A program made the translations under genes and the position numbers. A DNA stretch of 64,000 bases, from the NCBI GenBank assembly GCA_963750195.1, contig CAVVPS010000001.1, positions 186,001 through 250,000 of the forward strand, written 5' to 3'. The notes under the pieces are model-generated. The model was not told the origin of the DNA. It searched no databases and was given only the letters and a program-made list of their open reading frames with translations. Source of the DNA: AP-15 sp963750195. GTDB taxonomy: Bacteria; Pseudomonadota; Alphaproteobacteria; ATCC43930; CGMCC-115725. Below are positions 8,837-17,547 of this stretch, one piece after another (position 1 is the first letter of the stretch; the number at the start of each line of letters is the position of its first letter).

Positions 8837-10520
8837 TTAGAAAGCCACCCGCCACTTGTAGACGAACGCTTGTTCGGTGCCATGGGCGTTCGACACGACG
8901 AACCGCCTGCCATACATGTATTCGACGCCGGTGGTGATGAACGCGACCGGGTTCCACACCAGTGTGACGAAGGCATTCCACAGCTGCTTGTTCGCTGCGT
9001 TGGACTCGGTCGGCCCGATGAGCTGCGACGGGACGGCTTGGGACCAATTGCCGGCGGCTATCTGCGTCCGCAGGTTTGGCAGCCACCAGTGCACATAGCC
9101 GCCGGTCATGCTGTAGGCGAAGATCGGCTTGACAATGATGTTCGAGGCTGCCGCCAAACCGGTGCAAGTGGGCGTCGGCGTCGCGCACGAGGTGTTGACG
9201 CTGAAGTTGCTCGCCAGCTGGAAAGCGGTATTCAACCCGCCGCTCGAATAAGGACCGATCCCGTCGCCGATGATGGCAGCTGAACTGGAAATCGTCCTTG
9301 GGGCTAAGGCCGAACCAGTGTGGGTGCACGTCGCCGGAGATGTGCCCGCCATAGCCGAGGAATTTCTGGTCGACGTAATGGCCGTCCTTGACAAAGCTCG
9401 GCATCAGGAGGGCGGCAAAGTCCATATGCCCCCAGGGCTGCGACCAATAGGAGGCGGCCGTCAGGGTGGGCGCTCTGGTCTGGTTCGGGTTGGCCTGCGT
9501 CGTGGTCCCCGGGGTGATCCCGGTTCCGGTGCAGGGCTGGCCGTTGCAAGTCGCGGGGATCAGCGGGGCCACCGGGCCGGATTGGCCGAACGGGCTACTG
9601 GAGAGGGCTTCGTCGTTGGATATCGTGCCGGCCGGCACGATCATGCCGGTGATCGGTTGTTCGGCCGACATCGAGAAGGCGCTGCCATACGGGCCGGCAA
9701 TGGTGTAGCGCAGCTGCGGGATGCGCTGGCCGCCGGTGCCGCCGATGGCGCCGCCGAAATCCATCGATTCGGTGTCGGCGTCGGCATCCGAGAAGTTCGA
9801 GAGGGCCTGGCCGCCGAGGAACCCGCCCAACGTGCCATAGGCGAAGCGGAGGCGCAGGATCAGGCTGTCGCCGCCGGCCTGCTGCACGCTCTGGGCGCTG
9901 AAATTGTTGCCGCCGGCCCAGTCGAAGGCGACAAAGGTCCGCGACTCGCCCCAGGCCGTCGGGGTGCGGGTCTCGATGTCGATCCGCGATTGCTGCGGGC
10001 TCCAATAGAAGACGCCGTTGCCGCGCGATTTGTTGGCCGATTGCGGGACGATCCCGCGATTGGGCGCGCCGGGGATGAAGGCTTCGCCGACCGGCACCCC
10101 AGGCAGGTTGCCATTTTGGCCGGTGTTGGAGCTGGGGGTGCCGGGGTTCCCACTATTGGCGCCTTGCAGAAAGTAGGGCCCGGTGATGTCGATAAAGCCG
10201 CCGACGCGGATCGAGGTGTCGGTGCCCGGGATCAGGAACGACCGCGGAAAGCTGCCGCCTAGCGACGGAGCGCCCGGCGCCGCCTTGTAGCCCAAGGGTA
10301 TCGTGCCGCCGCCGCCGGCACTGCCGGCGTGGCAACAGCGCGGGCCTTACTGGGTCTGAGCCTGCGCCAGCTGGTCGATCCGCTGCTGCAGGAGCTGCTG
10401 ATTGGCGCGCAGATCGGCGAGTTCGTCAGCGCGCACGCCGGGAAGGCCGGTCAGCAACGCGATCACCGCGGTTGCCCCACCGATCGCCGCCAGGTTGCCG
10501 ATATTCCGCTTTCTGGTCAT
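8837..10520 (-). pseudogene. DcaP-like porin, copy 1, inactivated by a stop codon and a frameshift
   Basis: Homologous along its length to the intact porin at 11775. Two lesions are visible by aligning the copies. First, an in-frame TAA at 10347-10349 ends the frame right after the N-terminal coiled coil (RIDQLAQAQTQ), in a stretch where this copy differs by small indels. Second, one extra G near 9279 shifts the frame, so that the last 150 codons, ending in the same YKWRVAF terminus, lie in another frame. Otherwise the beta-barrel sequence, including GSFPRSFLIPGTDTSIRVGGF and the SYWSQPWGHMDFAALLMP segment, is well kept, so the decay is recent or the lesions are sequencing errors. Confidence 0.8.
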
Positions 10521-11217
10521 CACGCCCCCGCCCCGCCTGGCTACTAAATCGCCAGTTGATAATGAGGGCCGGGCAAACAGGCGCACTATCCATCGTCGGA
10601 ATAGAATCCGAATGATTCGCTTGATTTGGCCATATCATCCGTCGGTTTAATGCAAAGATCGATATTTATAGATCATATACAGCGTCTATTTTATATTAGC
10701 CATACATAACAAGCCCAGCCTGGGATGTAAACGTTTTGGTTGAAAGAATGCCCATCTAGCAAGCAGAGGCTTACTTCGATAGAGGAATGCTCCTCTACGA
10801 CGTTGAAAGAAAGCCAATTGACGGACTGAGCCGCGCCGTCGGCAGGCTCGCCCTATACCGCGCGCCCTGCCGAGGTCAGGCTCTGCCGGAGCCCTCGTAC
10901 TACGTTCAACGCGAGGATGTTAAAGGGCTCGAGTAAGTTTTCAGCAGCCCCGGTACCATTGCAGCCTTTGAGGGCTGCTTAGTCGAAATTGACTGCAGCG
11001 CGATCGGGCGCATCTGCCCTGAATTAAGAAATCGAGGATCCTAAATCGGCCCCTCTTTGCTGTATTCGTGACAGCCTAATTCCCTGATCCGGCGCAGTCC
11101 ACGCCCCGAGAAATTCCTTAAAACGGGCTTCTTCTTAACGACTTCAACGGAGGACCTCGATTGGGCGGCGCTCCTGCAAGGCATTCTCGAGCGCTCAGCT
11201 TTGGGCCAATCCAACTC
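10521..11217. other. Non-coding gap between the two porin/STAS units
   Basis: About 700 bases with no credible gene on either strand. The part next to the porin start (about 10640-10710) is clearly AT-rich against a GC-rich background and probably holds the promoter of porin copy 1. The remainder includes an imperfect dyad (GAGGAATGCTCCTC near 10781) and ordinary composition. I see no RNA gene or intact repeat in it. Confidence 0.5.
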
Positions 11218-11706
11218 CTATGCGCTGGCTCTATTCGGCGGTTTTCTCGCTGCGGTCAGGGGCTTTCGCCCCCGCGGCGGCCGGCGCACGCGCCGTAATG
11301 GGATGAAGTGCGCCTGAGCCGGCGCAGTAGCGTCGAAATCCGCCTGGGATCCGGGACGGGCAGTGATCCAGGCGCGCGCATCGGGGGCTTCGATCGTCGT
11401 GAACACACGGATTTCGCCGGGGATCAGAAATCGAATTGCTTTTACCGTCAGCTTGACCCAAGCGATGTCGGTTACGATCGCGATCCGCTCACAGCGCGAC
11501 GCGTGTTCGAACCCGAGGTCGAGATCGTCCCATCCGGCGCCCGGGAAACGCGAGCCGAGTTCGTAGTAGAGACGGCTCTTCTCGCGCCACTTGAGTGATT
11601 CCCGCACTGCCGGTGTCAGGATTTCGTGGCATTCCCGCTTTGTCACCCGGCCCTTGACCGAGATGCCGACGACATTCCTGGGAAGATCTTCGATGAGCTC
11701 GATCAT
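11218..11706 (-). CDS. SpoIIAA-like (STAS/SEC14-type) protein, copy 2
   Basis: A 162-residue paralogue of the protein at 8282, differing at only a few positions in the first 115 residues (for example R18 to K, Q to R in the AVRESLKWREKSR segment) and more in the basic tail. It has the same domain signs: MIELIEDLPRNVVGISVKG, YYELGSRFPGAGWDDLDL and RFLIPGEIRVFTT. It follows the intact porin by 68 bases in the same direction and probably shares its transcript. The constraint on the folded part versus drift in the tail suggests that both copies were under selection. Confidence 0.75.
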   Translation of the reverse strand: MIELIEDLPRNVVGISVKGRVTKRECHEILTPAVRESLKWREKSRLYYELGSRFPGAGWDDLDLGFEHASRCERIAIVTDIAWVKLTVKAIRFLIPGEIRVFTTIEAPDARAWITARPGSQADFDATAPAQAHFIPLRRVRRPPRGRKPLTAARKPPNRASA

Positions 11707-11774
11707 CGGCTGCTCGTCCGGATGAAGATCAGCTGACCACGACGCCAGGCGCCTAGATCAAGTTAACCTCTTCG

Positions 11775-13451
11775 TTAGAAAGCCACGCGCCACTTGGCGA
11801 TCAGCACATTTTCGGTGCCGTAGGCGTTCGACACGACGACACGCTTACCATACATGTACTCGACGCCGGTGGTGATGAACGCGACCGGGTTCCACACCAG
11901 GTTGATAAAGGCGTTCCACTGCTGCTTGTTCGCTGCGTTGGACTCGGTCGGCCCGATCAGTTGCGACTGTACGGCTTGTTGCCAATTGCCGGCGGCGATG
12001 GTCGACCGCAGATTCGGCGTCCACCAATGCTGGTAGCCGCCGTTCATGCTGTATCCGAAGATCGGCTTGACCAGGATGTTCGAGGCTGCCGCCAAACCCG
12101 TGCAGGTCGGCGTCGGCGTCGCGCACGAGGTGGTAACGCTGAAGTTGCTCGCCAGCGAGAACGCGGTGTTCAACCCACCGCTCGAATAGGGGCCGATCCC
12201 CTCGCCGATGACGGCACTGAACAGGAAATCGTCCTTGTTGTAGCCCCACCAGCCGGGGTGCACGTCGCCGGAGAAATGCCCACCATAGCCGAGGAATTTA
12301 TCGCTGACGTAACGGCCGTCATTGACAAACAGTGGCATCAGCATGGCGGAAAAGTCCATATGCCCCCAGGGCTGCGACCAATAGGAGGCGGCAGTCAGGG
12401 TGGGCGCCCTGGTCTGGGCCGGATTGGCCTGCGTCGTGGTCCCCGGGGTGATCCCGGTTCCGGTGCAGGGCTGGCCGTTGCAGATCGCGGGGATCAGCGG
12501 CCCCGTTGGGCCGGTGGCGCCGAACGGGCTGGCAGCGAGCGCCTGGTCACTGGAGATCGTGCCGCCCGGCACGATGATGCCGGTGAACGGTTGTTCGGCC
12601 GACACCGAGAAGGCGCTGCCGTACGGGCCGGCAAGGGTATAGCGCACCTGCGGGATGCGCTGCCCACCGGTCGAGCCCATCGCGCCGCCGAACTCCATCA
12701 ATTCGGTGTCGGCATCGGCATCGGAGAAGTTCGACAGGGCCTGGCCGCCGAGGAACCCGCCCAACGTGCCATAGGCGAAGCGGAGGCGCGGCAACAGGCT
12801 GTCGCCGCCGGCCTGCTGCACGCTCAGAGCGCTGAAACCGTTGCCGCCGGCCCAGTCGAAGGCGAGAAACGTCCGCGACTCGCCCCAGGCCGTCGGCGTA
12901 CGAGTCTCGATGTCGATCCGCGATTGCTGCGGGCTGAACATGAACACGCCGTTGCCGCGCGAATGGTTGAGCGATTGCGCGACGATCCCGCGATTGGCCG
13001 CGCCGGGGATGAAGGCTTCGCCGACCGGTATCCCATTCAGGTTGCCGTTTTGGCCGGAGTTGGAGCTGGGGGTGCCGGGGTTCCCGCTGTTGGCGCCCTG
13101 CAGAAAGTCGAGCGCGGTGATGTCGACAAAGCCGCCGACACGGATCGAGGTGTCGGTGCCCGGGATCAGAAACGACCGCGGAAAGCTGCCGCCTAGCGAC
13201 GGAGCGGTCGGCGCCGCCTTGTAGCCCAACGGTATTGTGCCGCCGCCCCCCGCGCTGCCGGGTGGAAACAGCGCAGCAGTCTGGGTCTGGGCCTGGGCCA
13301 GCTGGTCGATCCGCTGCTGCAGGAGCTGCTGGTTGGCGCGCAGATCCGCGAGCTCGTCGGCGCGCGCGCCGGGAAGACCCGTCAGCAACGCGATCACCGC
13401 GGTTGCCCCGCCGATCGCCACTGCGCTGCCGATATTCCGTTTTCTGGTCAT
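11775..13451 (-). CDS. DcaP-like outer-membrane porin, copy 2 (intact)
   Basis: A 558-residue outer-membrane protein. A signal peptide (residues about 1-30, ending GLPGARA) is followed by a short coiled coil (ELADLRANQQLLQQRIDQL), as in trimeric DcaP-type porins, a glycine-rich linker and a beta barrel from about residue 85. The barrel ends in KWRVAF, with the C-terminal phenylalanine recognised by the BAM machinery. Two cysteine-containing loops (CNGQPC, and CATPTPTC) are probably extracellular. ATG is preferred over the adjoining upstream GTG; GGGGAG lies just ahead. DcaP-family porins pass small organic acids; the substrate here is unknown. Confidence 0.82.
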   Translation of the reverse strand: MTRKRNIGSAVAIGGATAVIALLTGLPGARADELADLRANQQLLQQRIDQLAQAQTQTAALFPPGSAGGGGTIPLGYKAAPTAPSLGGSFPRSFLIPGTDTSIRVGGFVDITALDFLQGANSGNPGTPSSNSGQNGNLNGIPVGEAFIPGAANRGIVAQSLNHSRGNGVFMFSPQQSRIDIETRTPTAWGESRTFLAFDWAGGNGFSALSVQQAGGDSLLPRLRFAYGTLGGFLGGQALSNFSDADADTELMEFGGAMGSTGGQRIPQVRYTLAGPYGSAFSVSAEQPFTGIIVPGGTISSDQALAASPFGATGPTGPLIPAICNGQPCTGTGITPGTTTQANPAQTRAPTLTAASYWSQPWGHMDFSAMLMPLFVNDGRYVSDKFLGYGGHFSGDVHPGWWGYNKDDFLFSAVIGEGIGPYSSGGLNTAFSLASNFSVTTSCATPTPTCTGLAAASNILVKPIFGYSMNGGYQHWWTPNLRSTIAAGNWQQAVQSQLIGPTESNAANKQQWNAFINLVWNPVAFITTGVEYMYGKRVVVSNAYGTENVLIAKWRVAF

Positions 13452-13874
13452 CACTCCCCCACCCCTGCTGGGCGCTAAATCAGGAGTTGATTTTGCCAGA
13501 GCGATCGAACGAAGCTATCCATCCCACGGTTGAAATTAGGTGGAGAATGAGATTTAAATCTATGAGCTCTAGGATCTACACCTTATCGGGATTTTCAACT
13601 AAATCTGGTGGGGTTAGGTCTAAATCCATACTCGTATTCGATTCAGATAGGGATGCCCATCGCGCCGGGCTACGACCGATTTTTTGAAGCACGAGAAGCT
13701 TAATGGCCGGGCGCGAAGCGGCGGCGGCTCGCCCCGACACGAAGGGCGGGCGAAAACGATTGCGTGCGTCGTGGCGCGAAAACTCAGTGCGGGTCGAACT
13801 TAGGCACTACGCTGCCCGCAATTCTGATTGGCCGTGGACCCACAGGGACCTGCTGTTGGGTCAGCCCAGATCGT
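13452..13874. other. Non-coding gap with AT-rich promoter-like zone
   Basis: About 420 bases without a gene. Bases about 13540-13650, upstream of the intact porin, are AT-rich and contain repeated TAAATC words (TTTAAATCTA, CTAAATCTGG, TCTAAATCC), which look like a regulator-binding region or simply an AT-rich promoter. No clear -35/-10 pair stands out. Confidence 0.4.
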
Positions 13875-14600
13875 CTAATTCCAGACCCGATTCTGATCGT
13901 AGTCTCTTAAACAATCTGCCACTTGACCGCGACGTTGTAGATTCATCTTGCCGAAAAGGTTGTGTACGTGCGACTTCGTCGTGGCCAGGCTGATGTTCAG
14001 TTGACGGGCGATCTCTTTGTCGCTGAGCCCGCTCCTGATCAATTCGGCGACCTGACGCTCTCGCTTGGTCAACGCAGGTATCGGTAGGGCTGCATTGCGG
14101 CCTATGCTTCGTCTGGCGGTCAGAGCGATCCGGCGAAGCAGGCCGTTGGCAACCCGCCGCGAGCAGACCTGTTCGCCGCTATGAATCTCCGTGACTAGGC
14201 GCACGAAATCGGCTGGGGCAATGTTTCTTGGGATATAGCCGATCACGCCTGCCTCCGCCCAGGCAACGATGTCGTCCTCCGTTTCCCTGACTGCGGATAC
14301 AACAATGCGCATCCCCGGCGCGATATCGAGAGCGCGCCTGACGGCGGCAGTACCCTCGGGAATTCTCGCATCGAGAAGTACGACATCCGCCTGCGAGGCA
14401 GGGCTTACCGCCACCGCCTCGGCGAGATCTGTCCACACCCCGACGACCGAGACCATCGGATCCCGTTTGAGAAGCTCTGCGAGGATTTCGCCCAGGAAGC
14501 GCACTTCCCACACGACGGCGACGCGCAAGGCTCCGCCGCCGCTGTTAGGCGCAACCACCCGCTCCGATACGACGTCCGCGTCCACAGCCATTCCTCCCAT
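13875..14600 (-). CDS. LuxR-family regulator with atypical receiver domain
   Basis: A 241-residue protein with NarL/FixJ architecture: a receiver-like domain (about residues 25-145) and a LuxR helix-turn-helix (about 175-235; LTKRERQVAELIRSGLSDKE then IARQLNISLATTKSHVHN). The phospho-acceptor-like aspartate is present (VVLLDARIPEG), but the N-terminal acidic pair is replaced (VAVVWEVRFLG) and the conserved lysine is an arginine (GYIPRN). Ordinary Mg2+-dependent phosphorylation is therefore doubtful. No kinase gene lies beside it. The start is uncertain: ATG at 14600, or an ATG three codons later with GGAGGA too close for a good ribosome site. Confidence 0.78.
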   Translation of the reverse strand: MGGMAVDADVVSERVVAPNSGGGALRVAVVWEVRFLGEILAELLKRDPMVSVVGVWTDLAEAVAVSPASQADVVLLDARIPEGTAAVRRALDIAPGMRIVVSAVRETEDDIVAWAEAGVIGYIPRNIAPADFVRLVTEIHSGEQVCSRRVANGLLRRIALTARRSIGRNAALPIPALTKRERQVAELIRSGLSDKEIARQLNISLATTKSHVHNLFGKMNLQRRGQVADCLRDYDQNRVWN

Positions 14601-14901
14601 CCCGCATTAGGATGCAGGGGCCCGCGCCGGGGCTGTCCGGACGGGCGCGCGCGAGAACTCACTCTGTCCAGAGACCGGTTCTCAACCACAACGCGATTGG
14701 TCCGATCTCGATCGTTGATTACGACCCACAGCGGTGTTTCGTGACGCTGCGCTCTAAGGTGGTCTCAACTCGTTTGAATGAAGCCTATTACGTTCGACCG
14801 CTATCTGTCTACAGGGAGATTCACGGAATCGTGATTGTTCAGGTATGGCTAAGCTTTTAAGCGAGGTCTAACGGGACTGAAACTGGAGGTTTCGTGCTGC
14901 G
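14601..14901. other. Short non-coding gap
   Basis: About 300 bases between the luxR-type gene and the end of trmB, both on the minus strand. I see no gene. On the minus strand, a stem GGAGCCG...CGGCTCC overlaps the last codons of trmB (14911-14936) and is followed by TTTGGGG; it could weakly terminate the long minus-strand operon. Confidence 0.35.
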
Positions 14902-15657
14902 TCACCCCAAAGGAGCCGGCAGCGACTGACGGCTCCCCGCAATCTCAGCCCGATTCTCTAGCCGCGGACGCCGGCTGGCTAGCAGGAAGGCTGGAGGACG
15001 CCCGGCGGCACGCGCTTTTTCTTCATAGCGGGTGGGTGGCCAATCCGGCGGGCGCTCGCGCCAGTCGGCGGGGCGGCGGGCCAGCCACGCAAAGGCCGGG
15101 TGGCCGGTCACGCATTCGAGCATCCACGTAAAATAATCGGGGTCGTCGGTCGCCAGCCTCAGCTCGGCCCCGTCACTCATGATCCGGGCCAAGCCATCGA
15201 GGGTCTCGCGTGAGACGATCCTGCGCTTGTGATGGCGCCGCTTGGGCCAGGGGTCGGGAAAGAGGATGAAGACGCGCTCGACCGAGGCCGCCGGCAATGC
15301 TCCGATCAGCAGGCGCGCATCGTCGATGAACAGGCGGATATTGGCGAGATGCCGACGCTCGATCTCGCCGAGGAGTTTGGCGATGCCGGTTTCGAATACC
15401 TCGCAGCCGATGAAGCCGATATCGCGGCGCAGTTCGGCCTGGACTGCGAGATGCTCGCCACCGCCAAAACCGATCTCCAGCCAAACCGATAGCGGCGGAT
15501 CGGCGAACATCGAGCGAGGATCGAACGCGCCCGACGCCGACACATCGATCGCGAGGGCCGGCAATAGGCCATCGACCAGGCCTTGCCGCCCTGGGCGCAG
15601 CGGCCGGCCCCGACGGCGCCCATAAAGGAGCCGCCGCGGCGTCGGCGCGTCGGTCAC
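14902..15657 (-). CDS. trmB: tRNA (guanine-46-N7)-methyltransferase TrmB
   Basis: SAM-dependent enzyme that makes m7G46 in tRNA variable loops, 251 residues. The SAM-binding LEIGFGGGEHL motif is near residue 60, the family motif FPDPWPKRRHHKRR is near residue 140, and the TRYEEKARAAGR end segment is present. The start is taken as a GTG 7 bases after the metK stop; the open frame extends upstream into metK, but that part has no homology. It is the last gene of the long minus-strand block. The C-terminal tail beyond the domain is about 25 residues and basic. Confidence 0.9.
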   Translation of the reverse strand: MTDAPTPRRLLYGRRRGRPLRPGRQGLVDGLLPALAIDVSASGAFDPRSMFADPPLSVWLEIGFGGGEHLAVQAELRRDIGFIGCEVFETGIAKLLGEIERRHLANIRLFIDDARLLIGALPAASVERVFILFPDPWPKRRHHKRRIVSRETLDGLARIMSDGAELRLATDDPDYFTWMLECVTGHPAFAWLARRPADWRERPPDWPPTRYEEKARAAGRPPAFLLASRRPRLENRAEIAGSRQSLPAPLG

Positions 15658-15664
15658 AAGAGGG

Positions 15665-16825
15665 TCAGAAGGCGCGCCGCAACTCGTCGACCAGGTCGAG
15701 CCGCTCCCAGGAAAAGCCGCCATCGGGTTCGGCCGCGCGGCCAAAATGGCCATAGGCGGAGGTGCGCGTGTAGATCGGCCGGTTCAAGCCGAGATGGGTG
15801 CGGATCCCGCGCGGCGACAGATCCATCAATTCCTGCAGGACACGGCCGAGTTTGTGCTCGTCGACGGAATCCTCGGTGTCGACGTAAAATGACAATGGCT
15901 TAGCAACCCCAATCGCATATGCGAGCTGGATCGTGCAGCACTCGGCCAGCCCGGCGCCGACAACGTTTTTCGCGAGATAGCGGGCGGCATAGGCCGCCGA
16001 GCGGTCGACCTTGGTCGGATCCTTGCCGGAAAACGCACCGCCGCCATGCGGCGCGGCCCCGCCATAGGTGTCGACGATGATCTTTCGGCCGGTGACCCCG
16101 GCATCGCCGTCGGGCCCGCCGATCACGAACAAACCGGTCGGGTTGACGAGAAAGTTGTCCTCGTCGCACATCCACCCGTCGGGTAAAGTCGCGACCACAT
16201 AGGGCCTGATGATTTCGCGCACCTCGTGCTGATCGATACGCTCCGAGTGCTGGATCGAAACGACGACCTTGGTTGCCCGCACCGGCTTTCCGTTTTCATA
16301 TTGCAGCGTGACTTGGCTTTTCGAATCCGGTCCGAGGAGCGGCGTCTTGCCGGCATGCCGCGCCTCGGACAGCGCGCGCAGCATGGCGTGCGCGTAAAAG
16401 ATTGGGGCCGGCATCAGTTCGCGCGTTTCGCTACAGGCATAGCCGAACATCATACCCTGGTCTCCGGCGCCCTCGTCCTTGTTGCCCGAGGCGTCGACAC
16501 CCTGGGCGATATTGGTCGATTGCCCGTGGATGTGGCACTTGATCGCCGCCCGCTCCCAGTGAAAGTTTTCCTGCTCGTAGCCGATGTCGCGAATCGCCTG
16601 GCGAGCCACTTCGATCAGCCTTTCGTCCGTGATCGAGGCGGGACCGCGGACTTCACCTGCGAGAACGACACGATTGGTCGTGACCAGGGTCTCAACGCCG
16701 CAGCGGGCTTGCGGCTCGACAGCGAGATAAGTGTCGACGATCGCGTCAGAGATGCGGTCGCAAATCTTGTCGGGATGGCCTTCCGACACCAACTCGCTGG
16801 TAAACACGAAATCGCGTTTGGCCAA
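15665..16825 (-). CDS. metK: S-adenosylmethionine synthetase MetK
   Basis: Makes SAM from methionine and ATP, 386 residues, full length. Visible signatures are the HPDK motif (residues 17-20), GAGDQGMMFGYA (ATP-binding loop) and GGGAFSGKDPTKVDRS (P-loop-like signature 2). The gene is preceded by an XRE regulator gene and followed by trmB, an order common in alphaproteobacteria. I looked for a SAM riboswitch in the 600 bases upstream and found no convincing one. Confidence 0.97.
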   Translation of the reverse strand: MAKRDFVFTSELVSEGHPDKICDRISDAIVDTYLAVEPQARCGVETLVTTNRVVLAGEVRGPASITDERLIEVARQAIRDIGYEQENFHWERAAIKCHIHGQSTNIAQGVDASGNKDEGAGDQGMMFGYACSETRELMPAPIFYAHAMLRALSEARHAGKTPLLGPDSKSQVTLQYENGKPVRATKVVVSIQHSERIDQHEVREIIRPYVVATLPDGWMCDEDNFLVNPTGLFVIGGPDGDAGVTGRKIIVDTYGGAAPHGGGAFSGKDPTKVDRSAAYAARYLAKNVVGAGLAECCTIQLAYAIGVAKPLSFYVDTEDSVDEHKLGRVLQELMDLSPRGIRTHLGLNRPIYTRTSAYGHFGRAAEPDGGFSWERLDLVDELRRAF

Positions 16826-16963
16826 AGGTTTGCCCTTCCTGAAAGGTCGCGAGGGTAGTACAGCGCCTAGCGCCGTTGATGCCGCCTCGGCGGGCGGGCG
16901 TCAAGCCCCGATCTGGCCATGCGATCGCCGTCGGCGAGGTTGTGCCGGCGTCGACGCGAAGCG

Positions 16964-17425
16964 CTATTTCTCTGACGGGCGCTCGCCACCGGATGCCAAC
17001 GCCTTCGCCAGTTCGAACAAGCGGCGGCGGACGACGGCATCCTCAATGCGATAGTACGCGCTGACGAGTTCGACCGTCTCGCGCTTGCGCAGAGGGTCGG
17101 AATCGAAGGCTTCGGCGGGGGGCTCGGCGAAACCGGCCGGGATCGCCGGCGCCCGCACCGGGTCCATATCGTCGAAAAAGAACGAGACCGGGACATCGAG
17201 CACCCGGCTCAAATCATGCAGCCGGCTGGCCCCGATGCGATTGGCGCCGCGCTCGTATTTTTGTACCTGCTGAAAAGTCAAGCCGATCGCCTCGCCGAGC
17301 TTCTCCTGGCTCAGCCCCAGCATATTGCGGCGCAGCCGAACCCGCGAGCCGACATGGATATCGATCGGGTTGGGCTTGTCGCCCTTTTGCCGGCCCGGAC
17401 GCCGGGCCTGTTGATGCATCGCCAT
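16964..17425 (-). CDS. XRE-family helix-turn-helix regulator
   Basis: A 153-residue DNA-binding protein. The HTH_3 domain covers about residues 20-80 (VGSRVRLRRNMLGLSQEKLG, then FQQVQKYERGANRIGASRL), followed by SFFFDDM and a C-terminal helix pair. This is the alphaproteobacterial type frequently found just upstream of metK-trmB. The ATG at 17425 is chosen; the frame continues 11 codons to a GTG with no ribosome site. Targets are unknown; control of the SAM/metK locus is an inference from position. Confidence 0.85.
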   Translation of the reverse strand: MAMHQQARRPGRQKGDKPNPIDIHVGSRVRLRRNMLGLSQEKLGEAIGLTFQQVQKYERGANRIGASRLHDLSRVLDVPVSFFFDDMDPVRAPAIPAGFAEPPAEAFDSDPLRKRETVELVSAYYRIEDAVVRRRLFELAKALASGGERPSEK

Positions 17426-17547
17426 CTCGGGTCGATCGCTTTCTTGATAACAATTCACTTATTTTTAGATGACAGGGGGACAGCCGGTCAAGGTGAAGCT
17501 TCAACCTGAAATAAGTCGGTGCAACCGCAGGGCGGTAATACTGCGAC

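Noticed and set aside
16826..16963. Possible SAM riboswitch before metK
   Set aside because: No conserved SAM-I, SAM-II or SAM-V core could be recognised in the leader.
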